From GCA-002050365 sp038235165 (GTDB lineage: Bacteria > Acidobacteriota > Blastocatellia > Pyrinomonadales > Pyrinomonadaceae), in contig JBBSUG010000002.1 of assembly GCA_038235165.1 (NCBI GenBank), positions 124,001 to 188,000 of the forward strand: a stretch of DNA of 64,000 nt, given 5' to 3'. The notes beneath the pieces were generated by a model that saw nothing but the letters and a program-made list of their open reading frames with translations, was not told the origin of the DNA and made no database searches. Below are positions 27,556 to 36,387 of the stretch, piece by piece (the stretch's first letter is position 1; each line of letters begins with the position of its first letter). The position numbers were made by a program, and so were the translations under genes.

Positions 27556-28983
27556 ATGAATCGTCTTTTGATGCCAAAAAACTTCCTTTTGCGCCGAAAA
27601 ATATTTTCTTTATTTTTCGCGCTCAATTTATTGCTTTTGTTCAATACATTTTGTCTCGCGCAGGAAACTGACGACGCTGAAGACCCGGTGAAAATTTTTA
27701 ATCAGGGACAGGAAGCGCACGAAAAAGGAGATTTCACCGCAGCTCTTAAATTTTATGACGAAGCTCTAAAAATCGTGCCGGGGTTTCCCGAAGCGGAATA
27801 TCAGCGCGGGAACGTCTTTCTTTCTTTGAACAGACAAGCCGATGCCGAAAAAGCGTTTCGCCGCGCCATTGAACTACGCCCGGAATGGACGCTGCCGATG
27901 ACGAATTTGGGCGCATTGCTTTTGCAGAAAAACGAGTTTACTGAAGCTGAGAAATTCTTGACCAAAGCCGCGCAAAGCGACGATCAAAATTTTCTCGCTT
28001 ATTCCGCTCTGGTCGAATTGCGGCTGAAAACAAAGGCAAATAATAATATCTTGAAGGAACTTCTCGGCAAAATTCATTTTTTGACCGGCAAAGCCAACCC
28101 GACGGCTTCGATTTGGGCGGCACGCGCTTCGCTCGAAAATGCGTTGGGCGACAAAACGGCGGCGAAAATCAGCTTAAACCGCGCCTTTGAGGTTAATGCC
28201 AACGATAAACCCGCTTTGCTGGAACGCGCCGACATCGCTCTCGTCGAAGGCGACAATACGACGGCGCAGACCTTGCTCACAAGACTTTTAAAAATCGCGC
28301 CCGACTCGAACGACACGAAAATTTTGCAGGCGCGCATTTTAGCCGCTGACGGAAACACCGATCAGGCGATGAAGATTTTAGACTCGATTAAAACCCCGTC
28401 GCCGGAAACGGCGGCACTGCGGGATAAACTTAACGCCAACGCCGTCACGAGCGTCGAAGATTTGGAGAAGAATCTCAAACAAAACGAAGCAAACGCATTA
28501 ATTCTCGGACGTTTGTGTTCCATGCTGAGAAAGGAAAATCCAGCGAAAGCACTTGACTATTGCCGCCGCGCATCAGAAGCCGAACCGAACAACATCAACC
28601 ACGCCGTCGGTTACGGAGCGGCGTTAGTGCAGGGGCAGCAATATGAGCAGGCAGCTGTTCTGCTGCGCCGCATTTTGCAGATCGCGCCCGACAATTACAC
28701 GGCACGCGCAAATCTGGCGACGGCTCTTTTTCAGCAGAAAAAATATGAAGAAGCGATTCCCGAATTTTTCCGGCTGACGGAGAAACAGCCTGATTTGCCG
28801 ATTACATATTATTTTCTTGCAATTGCACACGATAATTTGGGAAAATATCCGGATGCGATGGCAAACTACCAACAGTTTTTGAAAATTGCCGATCCTGGTG
28901 AAAATAAACTGGAAATCGAGAAGGTAAATTTGCGAATTCCGGCTCTACAAAAACTGATCAAACAAAATAAGGGTAAAAAGTAA
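27556..28983 (+). CDS. Exported TPR protein
   Basis: This 475-residue protein starts with a hydrophobic signal segment (about residues 13-36, ending C-L-A-Q). About nine tetratricopeptide-type repeats follow (for example A-L-K-F-Y-D-E-A-L-K-I-V-P-G-F-P-E-A and Y-E-Q-A-A-V-L-L-R-R-I), which form a protein-binding superhelix. It probably sits in the periplasm, perhaps lipid-free at the outer membrane. Its TAA overlaps the ATG of the next gene (TAATG), so it heads a three-gene translationally coupled operon. The partner protein is unknown. Confidence 0.85.
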   Translation: MNRLLMPKNFLLRRKIFSLFFALNLLLLFNTFCLAQETDDAEDPVKIFNQGQEAHEKGDFTAALKFYDEALKIVPGFPEAEYQRGNVFLSLNRQADAEKAFRRAIELRPEWTLPMTNLGALLLQKNEFTEAEKFLTKAAQSDDQNFLAYSALVELRLKTKANNNILKELLGKIHFLTGKANPTASIWAARASLENALGDKTAAKISLNRAFEVNANDKPALLERADIALVEGDNTTAQTLLTRLLKIAPDSNDTKILQARILAADGNTDQAMKILDSIKTPSPETAALRDKLNANAVTSVEDLEKNLKQNEANALILGRLCSMLRKENPAKALDYCRRASEAEPNNINHAVGYGAALVQGQQYEQAAVLLRRILQIAPDNYTARANLATALFQQKKYEEAIPEFFRLTEKQPDLPITYYFLAIAHDNLGKYPDAMANYQQFLKIADPGENKLEIEKVNLRIPALQKLIKQNKGKK

Positions 28984-29573
28984 TGTATAAGTTAAATATC
29001 GGAAGAACACCGGAAAAGTTTTATAATGATTCACAGAAATTTTTTTTGTTTTTCTGTTTAATTTTTACATTTACCGTGACTCTCGCCGCGCCCGTTTTTG
29101 CCCAACAGGATCAATCGCAGGACATTGCGCCGCCGCCGCTGAAATTTGTTTCCAAAAGTGAAAAGTCACAGCTTTCAGCGGAGACAAACGTCAAAAAACG
29201 AACCGTTCTGGCTTTAACACTGATGGATGCCCGTTTAGTCCGTGCGGAAACACTCATCTCTCAAAATCAATATGACGAGATGTTCGATGAGCTGGGCGGA
29301 TTTAATGCGCTGATTGATGATACGTTAGATTATCTGAACAAGCGCGACACCGACAGCGGTAAGGTTTTGAATAACTTTAAGCGTCTGGAAATGAGTCTGC
29401 GAAAATATTCGCCGCGTCTCGAACTTATTCGCCGCGAAGTTCCGAACCGCTACGAACCTTATTTGCGCGGTTTAATCATAGATTTGCGACTGGCGCGGTC
29501 AAAAGCCGTCGAACCGCTGTTCAGCAACTCGATACTTCCCGACGGTAATCAAAAGAAACCCGATGAAAACTAA
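28983..29573 (+). CDS. Exported helical protein of unknown function (operon gene 2)
   Basis: This 196-residue protein has a signal peptide (about residues 18-41, A-P-V-F-A-Q) and a largely alpha-helical body with a charged Arg-rich C-terminal half. I do not recognise a named family. It resembles the next gene product in size, export signal and helical pattern, including a P-R-L/R-F segment near residue 145, so the two may be diverged paralogues. The ATG overlaps the upstream stop; its own end overlaps the next start by 11 bases. Confidence 0.7.
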   Translation: MYKLNIGRTPEKFYNDSQKFFLFFCLIFTFTVTLAAPVFAQQDQSQDIAPPPLKFVSKSEKSQLSAETNVKKRTVLALTLMDARLVRAETLISQNQYDEMFDELGGFNALIDDTLDYLNKRDTDSGKVLNNFKRLEMSLRKYSPRLELIRREVPNRYEPYLRGLIIDLRLARSKAVEPLFSNSILPDGNQKKPDEN

Positions 29574-30153
29574 TAACTTTAAATTTGTCATTTACACTTT
29601 GACCGCCGTTTTTTGTCTGGCGGTGCTTTTGCCGCATCAGGCAAACGCCCAAAGGCGCGATTTTTTTACTGACGAAGAAGTCGAACTCGTCCGCGACGCA
29701 CAGGAAATTGATTTGCGCGTCGGCGTTCTCACTAAAGCGATTGAACGTCGTTTGCTGGTGGTCGGCAACGATCCTTCGCAAATCAAAAAAGCTGAAAAAG
29801 ACGTTGAAAGATGGGGCGAACTGCCCAAAGGTTCGCGCGGTCTGCTGCTCTGGGATGTTGAAAGAATTCTGCAAAAAGCGATTGACGACATTGACGATAC
29901 CGCCGCCCATACCAAAACGGACGAGAAACTTTTCCCGAAAGCGATGTCCGTCCTAACCAAATCCTGTCAAGAATATATCCCGCGCTTCAGAACTTTATAC
30001 GATTCGGCAGCCGACGAAAAGGAAAAAAGTTCTCTCACCGGTTCGATTGAGAACTGTAATTTAATTATCGAAGCGTCGGCAAAAGTTCCGAAAGCAGAAC
30101 CGAGAGACAAAAAGAAAAAATCAAAAAAAAATTCGGATAAAGATTCCAACTGA
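29563..30153 (+). CDS. Exported helical protein of unknown function (operon gene 3)
   Basis: This 196-residue protein has a signal peptide (about residues 8-29, H-Q-A-N-A-Q), a helical core and a strongly basic Lys-rich tail (last 20 residues) that could contact nucleic acid or anionic polymers. No family was recognised. The gene begins 11 bases inside gene 2, so the three genes very likely make one assembly with the TPR protein as scaffold. Confidence 0.7.
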   Translation: MKTNNFKFVIYTLTAVFCLAVLLPHQANAQRRDFFTDEEVELVRDAQEIDLRVGVLTKAIERRLLVVGNDPSQIKKAEKDVERWGELPKGSRGLLLWDVERILQKAIDDIDDTAAHTKTDEKLFPKAMSVLTKSCQEYIPRFRTLYDSAADEKEKSSLTGSIENCNLIIEASAKVPKAEPRDKKKKSKKNSDKDSN

Positions 30154-30215
30154 TTGAGTTTCTCAAATCATTAAATTATAAATTATCCTCGAAAGATATT
30201 CTAATCTACCCATTC

Positions 30216-30244
30216 TTGACGCTTGCAACCTGTGAGTGTTAATT
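30216..30244 (+). promoter_or_regulatory. Candidate sigma-70 promoter of the gcv operon
   Basis: TTGACG (30216-30221) and TTAATT (30239-30244) are 17 bases apart, with the gcvT ATG 31 bases further on. The same TTAATT -10 box with 17-base spacing occurs at 44028-44056. Confidence 0.45.
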
Positions 30245-30256
30245 TTTTCATTACGC

Positions 30257-30272
30257 ATTTTTTGCAAAAAAT
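30257..30272. promoter_or_regulatory. 16-bp perfect palindrome just before gcvT
   Basis: ATTTTTTGCAAAAAAT is self-complementary and ends two bases before the gcvT ATG, where a ribosome-binding site would be expected. It may be an operator or a translation-control hairpin. No glycine riboswitch fold was found in the short leader. Confidence 0.35.
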
Positions 30273-30274
30273 CT

Positions 30275-31378
30275 ATGGAACACTTAAAGAAAACACCGCT
30301 CAACAAAGTTCATCGTGAACTCGGCGGGAAAATGGTTGATTTCGGCGGCTGGGATATGCCGGTGCAGTATTCGGGAGTCATCGCCGAACATTTGGCGACC
30401 CGCGAGCATTCCGGGCTTTTTGACGTTTCACATATGGGCGAGTTTTTTGTCGAGGGAGAAGATGCGATCAAGTTTATTAATCGGCTGACGACCAACGATG
30501 TGGCGCAACTCGTTGACGGACAGGCTCATTATTCGGCTCTGACACGCGAAGACGGTACGGTGGTTGACGATCTGCTCGTTTATCGCTACGACGAGGGCAA
30601 ACTTTTGTTGGTCGTTAATGCCGGAACAATCGAAAAAGATTGGGATTGGATTACGTCGCACCTAAAAGATGAAAATGTCACGCTGACCAATGCCAGCGCG
30701 GATTACTGCCAAATCGCCGTTCAAGGTCCCGATGCGCTGAAAATCGCGCAAACATTGACCGATGTAAAGTTGGACGAAATAAAATATTATCATTTCACGG
30801 TCGGCACGTTTGACGGCGTTGACGCAATTATCTCGCGGACGGGTTACACAGGCGAGGACGGTTTTGAGGTTTACGCCAATAAAGACTATGCCGAACAGCT
30901 TTGGAATAATTTGCTGAAAGCCGGAAATTACGGAAATGAAAACGGAATTCTTCCCGCCGGTTTGGCGGCGCGAAACACTTTGCGGCTAGAATCGGCAATG
31001 TCGCTCTACGGTCACGAAATTTCCGACGAGATTACGCCGCTCGAAGCCAATCTGGGCTGGATTTGTAAATTAAAAACGGATTTTCTCGGCAGAGACTCGC
31101 TCGTCAAGTTAAAAGAAAACGGATTGAAACGCAAACTAATCGGTTTTGAAATGACCGACCGAGGCATTGCCCGCGATGATTTTGACGTTTACATCAATGA
31201 CGAAAAAGTCGGTTACGTCACGTCGGGTTCGCCTGCGCCTTTTCTGAAAAAGAACATCGGTTTAGCTTTCGTGCCTGTCGAACTTGCAAATGTCGGTCAA
31301 GAAATTAAAATTGATGTCAGGGGAAAACATTTGGCGGCAGAAATTGTGCCAATCCCATTTTATAAGAGGAGCAAGTAA
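30275..31378 (+). CDS. gcvT: Aminomethyltransferase, glycine cleavage T-protein
   Basis: This 367-residue tetrahydrofolate-dependent enzyme takes the aminomethyl group from lipoylated GcvH. Visible marks are F-G-G-W-D-M-P-V-Q-Y-S near residue 23, T-N-D-V near 77, R-T-G-Y-T-G-E-D-G-F-E near 190 and the C-terminal barrel with Y-V-T-S-G. I chose the ATG at 30275 over a GTG 39 bases earlier because family members start with a T-P-L-x-x-x-H motif a few residues in. It is the first gene of a gcvT-gcvH-gcvPA-gcvPB operon. Confidence 0.97.
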   Translation: MEHLKKTPLNKVHRELGGKMVDFGGWDMPVQYSGVIAEHLATREHSGLFDVSHMGEFFVEGEDAIKFINRLTTNDVAQLVDGQAHYSALTREDGTVVDDLLVYRYDEGKLLLVVNAGTIEKDWDWITSHLKDENVTLTNASADYCQIAVQGPDALKIAQTLTDVKLDEIKYYHFTVGTFDGVDAIISRTGYTGEDGFEVYANKDYAEQLWNNLLKAGNYGNENGILPAGLAARNTLRLESAMSLYGHEISDEITPLEANLGWICKLKTDFLGRDSLVKLKENGLKRKLIGFEMTDRGIARDDFDVYINDEKVGYVTSGSPAPFLKKNIGLAFVPVELANVGQEIKIDVRGKHLAAEIVPIPFYKRSK

Positions 31379-31390
31379 GAAATTGATTTT

Positions 31391-31639
31391 ATGAACGAAT
31401 CCAATACAAACTGTCCAAAGTGCAGTGCGGAAATGGAAGAAGGTTTCATAGTTGACCGCACATACGGCGCGAATCTAACGAGTAATTGGATCGAAGGCGA
31501 ACCGGTTAAATCATTCTGGAGCGGAACAAAAATCAGCGACAAGAAACAATATCAAGTAAGGACTTTACGCTGCGTCAGGTGCGGATTTCTGGAATCATAC
31601 GCAACTGAAGATTCAGCGGACAGTTCAATATTTACGTAA
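31391..31639 (+). CDS. Small zinc-ribbon protein within the gcv operon
   Basis: This 82-residue protein has C-P-K-C at the N-terminus and C-V-R-C-G-F-L-E near residue 65, a paired-Cys zinc ribbon like that of DUF6487-type proteins. A Trp-rich middle (S-N-W-I-E-G-E) is also typical of that family. It lies 12 bases after gcvT and 16 before gcvH, so it is co-transcribed. No role in glycine cleavage is known to me; the position may be fortuitous. Confidence 0.75.
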   Translation: MNESNTNCPKCSAEMEEGFIVDRTYGANLTSNWIEGEPVKSFWSGTKISDKKQYQVRTLRCVRCGFLESYATEDSADSSIFT

Positions 31640-31655
31640 AAGCAAAAATCAAATT

Positions 31656-32048
31656 ATGGCAAACAATATACCTGATAATTTACATTACAGCAAAGATCAC
31701 GAGTGGGTGAAAGTTGACGGCGACACGGCGACTATCGGCATTACCGATTACGCGCAGCATTCGCTCGGCGATGTCGTTTATGTCGAACTTCCTTCGGTCG
31801 GCGACAAATTTGAAGCGCACGAAGCATTCGGCTCGGTCGAATCGGTCAAAGCCGTTTCGGAAATTTTTATCCCAGTCGGCGGCGAAATTATCGAGTCAAA
31901 TGACGCGCTCAACGATACGCCCGAAGCCGTTAACAACGATTCTTACGGCGAAGCGTGGATGATCAAAGTCAAAATGGCAAATCCGCTCGAAGCTGACGGG
32001 ATGCTGTCACCTGAAGAATACGAAGAATACCTTTCAGAAAGCGAATAA
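31656..32048 (+). CDS. gcvH: Glycine cleavage H-protein
   Basis: This 130-residue lipoyl carrier shuttles the aminomethyl group between P, T and L proteins. The lipoylation site is Lys65 in the motif V-E-S-V-K-A-V-S-E. The surrounding hammerhead fold (S-L-G-D-V-V-Y-V-E-L-P) and the C-terminal Y-E-x-x-L are complete. It sits between the small zinc-ribbon gene and gcvPA. Confidence 0.97.
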   Translation: MANNIPDNLHYSKDHEWVKVDGDTATIGITDYAQHSLGDVVYVELPSVGDKFEAHEAFGSVESVKAVSEIFIPVGGEIIESNDALNDTPEAVNNDSYGEAWMIKVKMANPLEADGMLSPEEYEEYLSESE

Positions 32049-32053
32049 CTTAA

Positions 32054-32137
32054 TCATTTGTCCTTAAAGAAGCAAGCGAGTAAATTCTATTACGCGGAAA
32101 AACAAAGGACAAATGACTAAAAACTAAGGACTGATTA
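32054..32137. repeat. Inverted and heptamer repeats in the gcvH-gcvPA spacer
   Basis: TCATTTGTCCTT (32054-32065) is perfectly complementary to AAGGACAAATGA (32105-32116). The right arm continues as 7-base units CAAAGGA, CAAATGA, CTAAAAA, CTAAGGA and CTGATTA (32103-32137), which end exactly at the gcvPA ATG. The spacer could fold into a hairpin and lacks any normal ribosome-binding site. Confidence 0.75.
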
Positions 32138-33484
32138 ATGAGATATATACCTAATTCGCCCGAAGAGCGTCAGGAGATGCTCGGAATTGTCGGGCTAAAA
32201 TCGGCAGACGAACTCTTTCGTTCGATTCCGTCAAATGTGCAGTTAAATCGTGCGCTGAAAATTACCGAGCCGCTCGCTGAACCGGAAGTTATCGGCGCGA
32301 TGGAAAAGTTTGCGGCGCGAAATACCGCTTCGCAGAAACCTTCGTTTTTGGGCGCAGGCGTTTATTCGCATTATTCGCCGACGATTGTTGACCACTTGAT
32401 TCAGCGTTCGGAATTTTTTACGAGCTACACGCCGTATCAGCCGGAAATTTCGCAAGGGACTTTGCAGTATATTTTTGAATTTCAAACATTGGTTTGCCAA
32501 TTGACCGGAATGGACGTGGCAAACGCTTCGATGTATGACGGTTCGACGGCGATGGCGGAAGCGTTTTTAATGGCGCAGCGCATTACGCGCAAAGATAAAA
32601 TCGTCATCGCGCAAACCGTTCACCCGGAATATCTGGAGGTCGGCAAAACATATACACAGCACGGCGGTTTGACGGTGGAAACCGTCCATTTCGATAAGGA
32701 AACCGGACGAGTTTTAGACGAAGAATTAGATAAAATCGACGACAAAACCGCTGCGTTCGTTGTCCAATCGCCAAACTTTTTCGGCTGTGTCGAAGATTTG
32801 CAAAAACTCGCCGACAAAGCACATTCGGTCGGCGCACTTTTTATCGTCGTCGTGACGGAAGCAATTTCGTTCGGTTTATTAAAATCTCCGGGCGCGTGCG
32901 GAGCGGATATTGTCGTCGCCGAAGGACAGTCGTTCGGAATCCCGATGTCATTTGGAGGTCCGCATCTCGGACTTTTCGCGTGTTCGGAAAAACACGTTCG
33001 CCAAATGCCCGGAAGACTCGTGGGAGTCGCCTACGACAAAAACGGCAAACGTGGTTTCGTGCTGACTTTGGCGACCCGCGAACAACATATTCGCCGCGAC
33101 AAAGCGACCTCAAATATCTGCACGAATCAAGGTTTAATCGCGCTCGCCGCAACGATTTATATGGAAGCAATGGGCAAAAAAGGCTTGCAGGAAGTGGCGA
33201 TGCAAAACGCGCAGAAAGCAGCTTACGCGAAAAAACAAATCGCCGCAATTTCCGGTTTTGCGATTCCCTTCTCGTCGCCGACATTTAACGAGTTCGTCGT
33301 CCGCGCATCGAAAAATTCCAACGAGATTTTAGAAAAACTCCGCGTCGAAAAAAGTATCATCGGCGGTCTGCCGCTATCGTGGCATTACGACGATTTTCAA
33401 AATGACTTTCTAGTTTGCGTGACGGAAACGAACTCGAAAGAGCAGATTGATAATTTGGTCGATGGTTTGAAATCGGTGAGTTGA
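32138..33484 (+). CDS. gcvPA: Glycine dehydrogenase (decarboxylating) subunit 1
   Basis: This 448-residue alpha subunit of the two-part P-protein, with GcvPB, decarboxylates glycine on PLP. Family features are the N-terminal R-Y-I-P-N-S-P-E-E-R, F-L-G-A-G-V-Y-S-H-Y near residue 70, Y-T-P-Y-Q-P-E-I-S-Q-G near 97 and G-R-L-V-G near 290. The length is normal. The start codon follows directly on a heptamer array. One small gene separates it from gcvPB. Confidence 0.97.
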   Translation: MRYIPNSPEERQEMLGIVGLKSADELFRSIPSNVQLNRALKITEPLAEPEVIGAMEKFAARNTASQKPSFLGAGVYSHYSPTIVDHLIQRSEFFTSYTPYQPEISQGTLQYIFEFQTLVCQLTGMDVANASMYDGSTAMAEAFLMAQRITRKDKIVIAQTVHPEYLEVGKTYTQHGGLTVETVHFDKETGRVLDEELDKIDDKTAAFVVQSPNFFGCVEDLQKLADKAHSVGALFIVVVTEAISFGLLKSPGACGADIVVAEGQSFGIPMSFGGPHLGLFACSEKHVRQMPGRLVGVAYDKNGKRGFVLTLATREQHIRRDKATSNICTNQGLIALAATIYMEAMGKKGLQEVAMQNAQKAAYAKKQIAAISGFAIPFSSPTFNEFVVRASKNSNEILEKLRVEKSIIGGLPLSWHYDDFQNDFLVCVTETNSKEQIDNLVDGLKSVS

Positions 33485-33486
33485 AA

Positions 33487-33705
33487 ATGCCTGCATTTAT
33501 TTTAGAATCAATCGGCATCGGTGAAATAATTTTGGTTCTCCTCGTATTTGCCTATGTCTCAGGATTTATAATCTTCGTCATCTTTTTTGCAAAGGTGATG
33601 AGAAAGAATTTTAACATTCAGTCAACTCTCAAGAAATGTCCGTATTGCGCTGAAATGATTCAGCCCGAAGCAGTTATTTGCAGATATTGTAAAAGAGATT
33701 TATAA
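33487..33705 (+). CDS. Small membrane-anchored zinc-ribbon protein
   Basis: This 72-residue protein has one N-terminal membrane helix (about residues 9-36) and a C-terminal C-P-Y-C-A-E-M-I ... C-R-Y-C-K-R-D-L double-Cys motif, the short zinc ribbon seen in many uncharacterised membrane proteins. The ATG at 33487 follows the gcvPA stop by two bases; a TTG two codons upstream would overlap that stop. It ends two bases before gcvPB, so it is embedded in the operon. Confidence 0.75.
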   Translation: MPAFILESIGIGEIILVLLVFAYVSGFIIFVIFFAKVMRKNFNIQSTLKKCPYCAEMIQPEAVICRYCKRDL

Positions 33706-33707
33706 AA

Positions 33708-35231
33708 ATGAGCATTAAAAAAGTTACACAGCATCCGAGTCAAAATGAAGAGTTAATTTTTGACCGTTCACAAACCGGCAGAGTCGGTTACAGTTTGCCG
33801 AAGCTCGACGTTGAAGAAACGAATATTGACGAAATTATTCCATTAGAATTACGCCGTGACGACGATCTCGAAGGTGTGCCGGAAGTTTCCGAAGTTGACG
33901 TGATTCGTCATTTTACGCGCATTTCGACGTGGAATTATTCGATTGATTTGGGAATGTATCCGCTCGGAAGCTGCACGATGAAATACAATTCGCGGCTTAA
34001 TGAAAAAACGGCGCGAATCGCCGGATTTACGGGTCTTCATCCGCTTGCACCGGAATCGGAAGCGCAGGGCGCACTCGAATTAATTTACAATTTGCAGGAA
34101 GATTTGGCGGAAATTACCGGATTGAAAGGCGTGTCTTTGCAACCCGCCGCCGGAGCGCAGGGCGAGATGACGGGCGTGATGTTGATTCGCGCGTTTTTAG
34201 ATAAACGCGACGGTGAGGCAGCGAAAGATCGGCGCACGATGCTAATTCCCGATTCGGCGCACGGAACGAATCCGGCATCCGCCGCGCTCGCCGGATTTAA
34301 GGTCAAAACTATCAAATCAACCGGTGAAGGTTTGACCGATATGGAGCATTTGAAAACGCTTTGTGCGGAAGGCGGCATTGCCGGTTTGATGCTGACAAAT
34401 CCCAATACAGTCGGCATTTTCGAGAAAGATATTGTCGAGATTTGCGAAGAAATTCATAACGCGGGCGGACTTGTTTATATGGACGGTGCGAATATGAACG
34501 CGCTTGTCGGTATCGCGCGACCCGGAGATTTCGGCGTTGACGTGATTCATTTGAATCTTCACAAAACTTTTTCGACACCGCACGGCGGCGGCGGTCCTGG
34601 ATGCGGACCTTGTTGCTGCACAGCGGAACTCGAACCGTTTTTGCCGACTCCTCGTGTTGTCAAAGACGGCGAAAAATACAAATTAGACTTCAACTTTCCC
34701 GAATCAATCGGACGCGTCAAAGCGTTTTACGGCAATTTCGGAATGATGATTCGCGCTCTCTCTTATATTTACACGCACGGCGACACGGGTTTGAAAGAAG
34801 CGACCGAAGCGGCAGTTTTGAATGCTCGTTATCTGGCGCACAAACTCGCTGACGATTTCGATAAACCGTTTGCCGGCGATCCGATGCACGAAGTCATTTT
34901 TTCCCACAAAAAACAATCACGCAAAGGCGTTCACACGCTCGATATTGCCAAACGCTTGATTGATTACGGTTTTCATCCACCGACGATTTATTTCCCGCTG
35001 ATCGTCGAAGGTGCGATGTTGATGGAACCGACCGAATCAGTCGGCAGACAGGATTTGGACGCATTCGTCGAGGCGATGAAAGACATCAACGAAGAGGCAC
35101 AAACTAACCCGCAACTCGTCATTGACGCGCCACATTCAACTAGAATCGGCAGACTTGACGAAGCGGCGGCAGCGCGAAAACCCGTTTTGCGCTGGAAACC
35201 GAATATGGAAACTTTGTCGAAAACAGCGTAA
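33708..35231 (+). CDS. gcvPB: Glycine dehydrogenase (decarboxylating) subunit 2
   Basis: This 507-residue PLP-binding subunit of the two-part P-protein has the cofactor Lys286 in H-L-N-L-H-K-T-F. It is followed by the Gly-rich loop P-H-G-G-G-G-P-G-C-G-P, and D-S-A-H-G-T-N-P-A lies near residue 182. The length is typical. It ends the glycine cleavage operon; the L-protein (lpd) is not in the window. Confidence 0.97.
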   Translation: MSIKKVTQHPSQNEELIFDRSQTGRVGYSLPKLDVEETNIDEIIPLELRRDDDLEGVPEVSEVDVIRHFTRISTWNYSIDLGMYPLGSCTMKYNSRLNEKTARIAGFTGLHPLAPESEAQGALELIYNLQEDLAEITGLKGVSLQPAAGAQGEMTGVMLIRAFLDKRDGEAAKDRRTMLIPDSAHGTNPASAALAGFKVKTIKSTGEGLTDMEHLKTLCAEGGIAGLMLTNPNTVGIFEKDIVEICEEIHNAGGLVYMDGANMNALVGIARPGDFGVDVIHLNLHKTFSTPHGGGGPGCGPCCCTAELEPFLPTPRVVKDGEKYKLDFNFPESIGRVKAFYGNFGMMIRALSYIYTHGDTGLKEATEAAVLNARYLAHKLADDFDKPFAGDPMHEVIFSHKKQSRKGVHTLDIAKRLIDYGFHPPTIYFPLIVEGAMLMEPTESVGRQDLDAFVEAMKDINEEAQTNPQLVIDAPHSTRIGRLDEAAAARKPVLRWKPNMETLSKTA

Positions 35232-35289
35232 TTTTCTGCTTACCGAAATTTGAAAAGAAAACTAATTGAGTATTTGGTGATGAATCGGC

Positions 35290-35305
35290 ATACAAATATT
35301 TGTAT
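35290..35305. promoter_or_regulatory. 16-bp perfect palindrome upstream of the Rieske gene
   Basis: ATACAAATATTTGTAT is fully self-complementary and lies about 50 bases before the Rieske start, where an operator would be plausible. No regulator gene is adjacent. Confidence 0.35.
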
Positions 35306-35353
35306 TAATTTAGATTTTTTTAGCGGATTGAAATAGATAATTTAGAGAAAAAT

Positions 35354-35806
35354 TTGTGCAGCGACCGGCGTGAGTTTTTTGTTAAGACATCATTCGCCGT
35401 CCGGGGCATCGCGTTGGGTTTATCGAGAATTGCCGAAGCACAGACCAAAGTTGACGGCAAATCAAAGATTAATGAAACAGCGGGTGACGAATTCGTGTTA
35501 GAACTCGACGGGAAAAGTCCGCTGAACAAAATTGGCGGTTTTGACAATTTTGAAACTAAATCAGGCAAAATCGTCATTGTCCGCACGGACGAAAACGAGT
35601 TTAAAGCATATTCGGCGGTTTGTCCGCACAAAGGCGGTCCGATCAAATATGATGAAAAAACCTCGCAGTTGTTTTGTCCGTGGCACGGTTCACGATTTGA
35701 GATGACCGGCACGGTCGTCAAAGGTCCGGCGAAAACCGATTTGTCCGTATTTACAACTGAAAAAGCCATTGTGGTTGACTTAACAACAAAAGTTAGAGAA
35801 CTATAA
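35354..35806 (+). CDS. Rieske 2Fe-2S protein with Tat-type signal
   Basis: This 150-residue protein begins S-D-R-R-E-F-F-V-K, a good twin-arginine export motif followed by a short hydrophobic stretch ending A-E-A-Q. The mature part has the Rieske cluster ligands C-P-H-K-G near residue 93 and C-P-W-H-G near 111. It is a soluble or membrane-tethered electron carrier outside the cytoplasm. The apparent start is a TTG at 35354; no ATG lies in frame before the twin arginines. It is not part of a bc-type complex here, as no cytochrome b gene is adjacent. Confidence 0.82.
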   Translation: MCSDRREFFVKTSFAVRGIALGLSRIAEAQTKVDGKSKINETAGDEFVLELDGKSPLNKIGGFDNFETKSGKIVIVRTDENEFKAYSAVCPHKGGPIKYDEKTSQLFCPWHGSRFEMTGTVVKGPAKTDLSVFTTEKAIVVDLTTKVREL

Positions 35807-35859
35807 AGCAGAAGCAAGTTCGAGCATATTTTGATGTTGTTAACCGCTCTCAGCGACGG

Positions 35860-36258
35860 TTAAGCGGGAATTTTCTCAATCACGGTCAACCGTTTGACAA
35901 TATTTCCTTTAATTAAATGTTCTTCGACGATTTCCGGCACATCTTCGGCGCGAACCTGTGCGTACCAAACGCCGTCGGGATAAACTAAAACTGCTGTGCC
36001 GACCGCGCACAATCCGACCGAACTGCAATCGGTCAGGACAATTTCACCGTTCGGATTTCTGCCTTTTGCCGCTTTGCCGACGCGCAAATTTCTTTTTTGC
36101 AGCCCTTCCTCAAACGCAAATTTCACTTCCGCACTGCCCAATGCCAAACACGGTTTTCCGCTGCATACAAAAACTTGCTTTTTGATTGGCGCATTTGATA
36201 CCGGCACGAGCTTTTTTAGTTGTTCTTTGTCCTCGATAAATTTCGATTTGCTCATCAT
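35860..36258 (-). CDS. Thioredoxin-like 2Fe-2S ferredoxin
   Basis: This 132-residue protein has the four-Cys pattern C-S-G-K-P-C near residue 32 and T-D-C-S-S-V-G-L-C near 76, as in NuoE-like and Azotobacter-type thioredoxin-fold ferredoxins. A shared charged N-terminus of about 25 residues precedes the fold. Electron transfer in the cytosol is likely; the partner is unknown. I chose the first ATG after a TTG, giving M-M-S-K. It converges with the Rieske gene, the other iron-sulfur protein. Confidence 0.82.
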   Translation of the reverse strand: MMSKSKFIEDKEQLKKLVPVSNAPIKKQVFVCSGKPCLALGSAEVKFAFEEGLQKRNLRVGKAAKGRNPNGEIVLTDCSSVGLCAVGTAVLVYPDGVWYAQVRAEDVPEIVEEHLIKGNIVKRLTVIEKIPA

Positions 36259-36387
36259 CAAATATTAACAAAAAAATTAATAACCGTGTAATTCGACAAA
36301 TATTACTTTTTGTAAGCTCAATTTAATCACCTGATTATGGTATTATTCATTTGTCGAAAGCGGCAAATTTGAGGTATTAATTAAAGA

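Noticed and set aside
30154..30274. Glycine riboswitch before gcvT
   Set aside because: The leader after the candidate promoter is only about 30 bases and contains no tandem aptamer-like structure.
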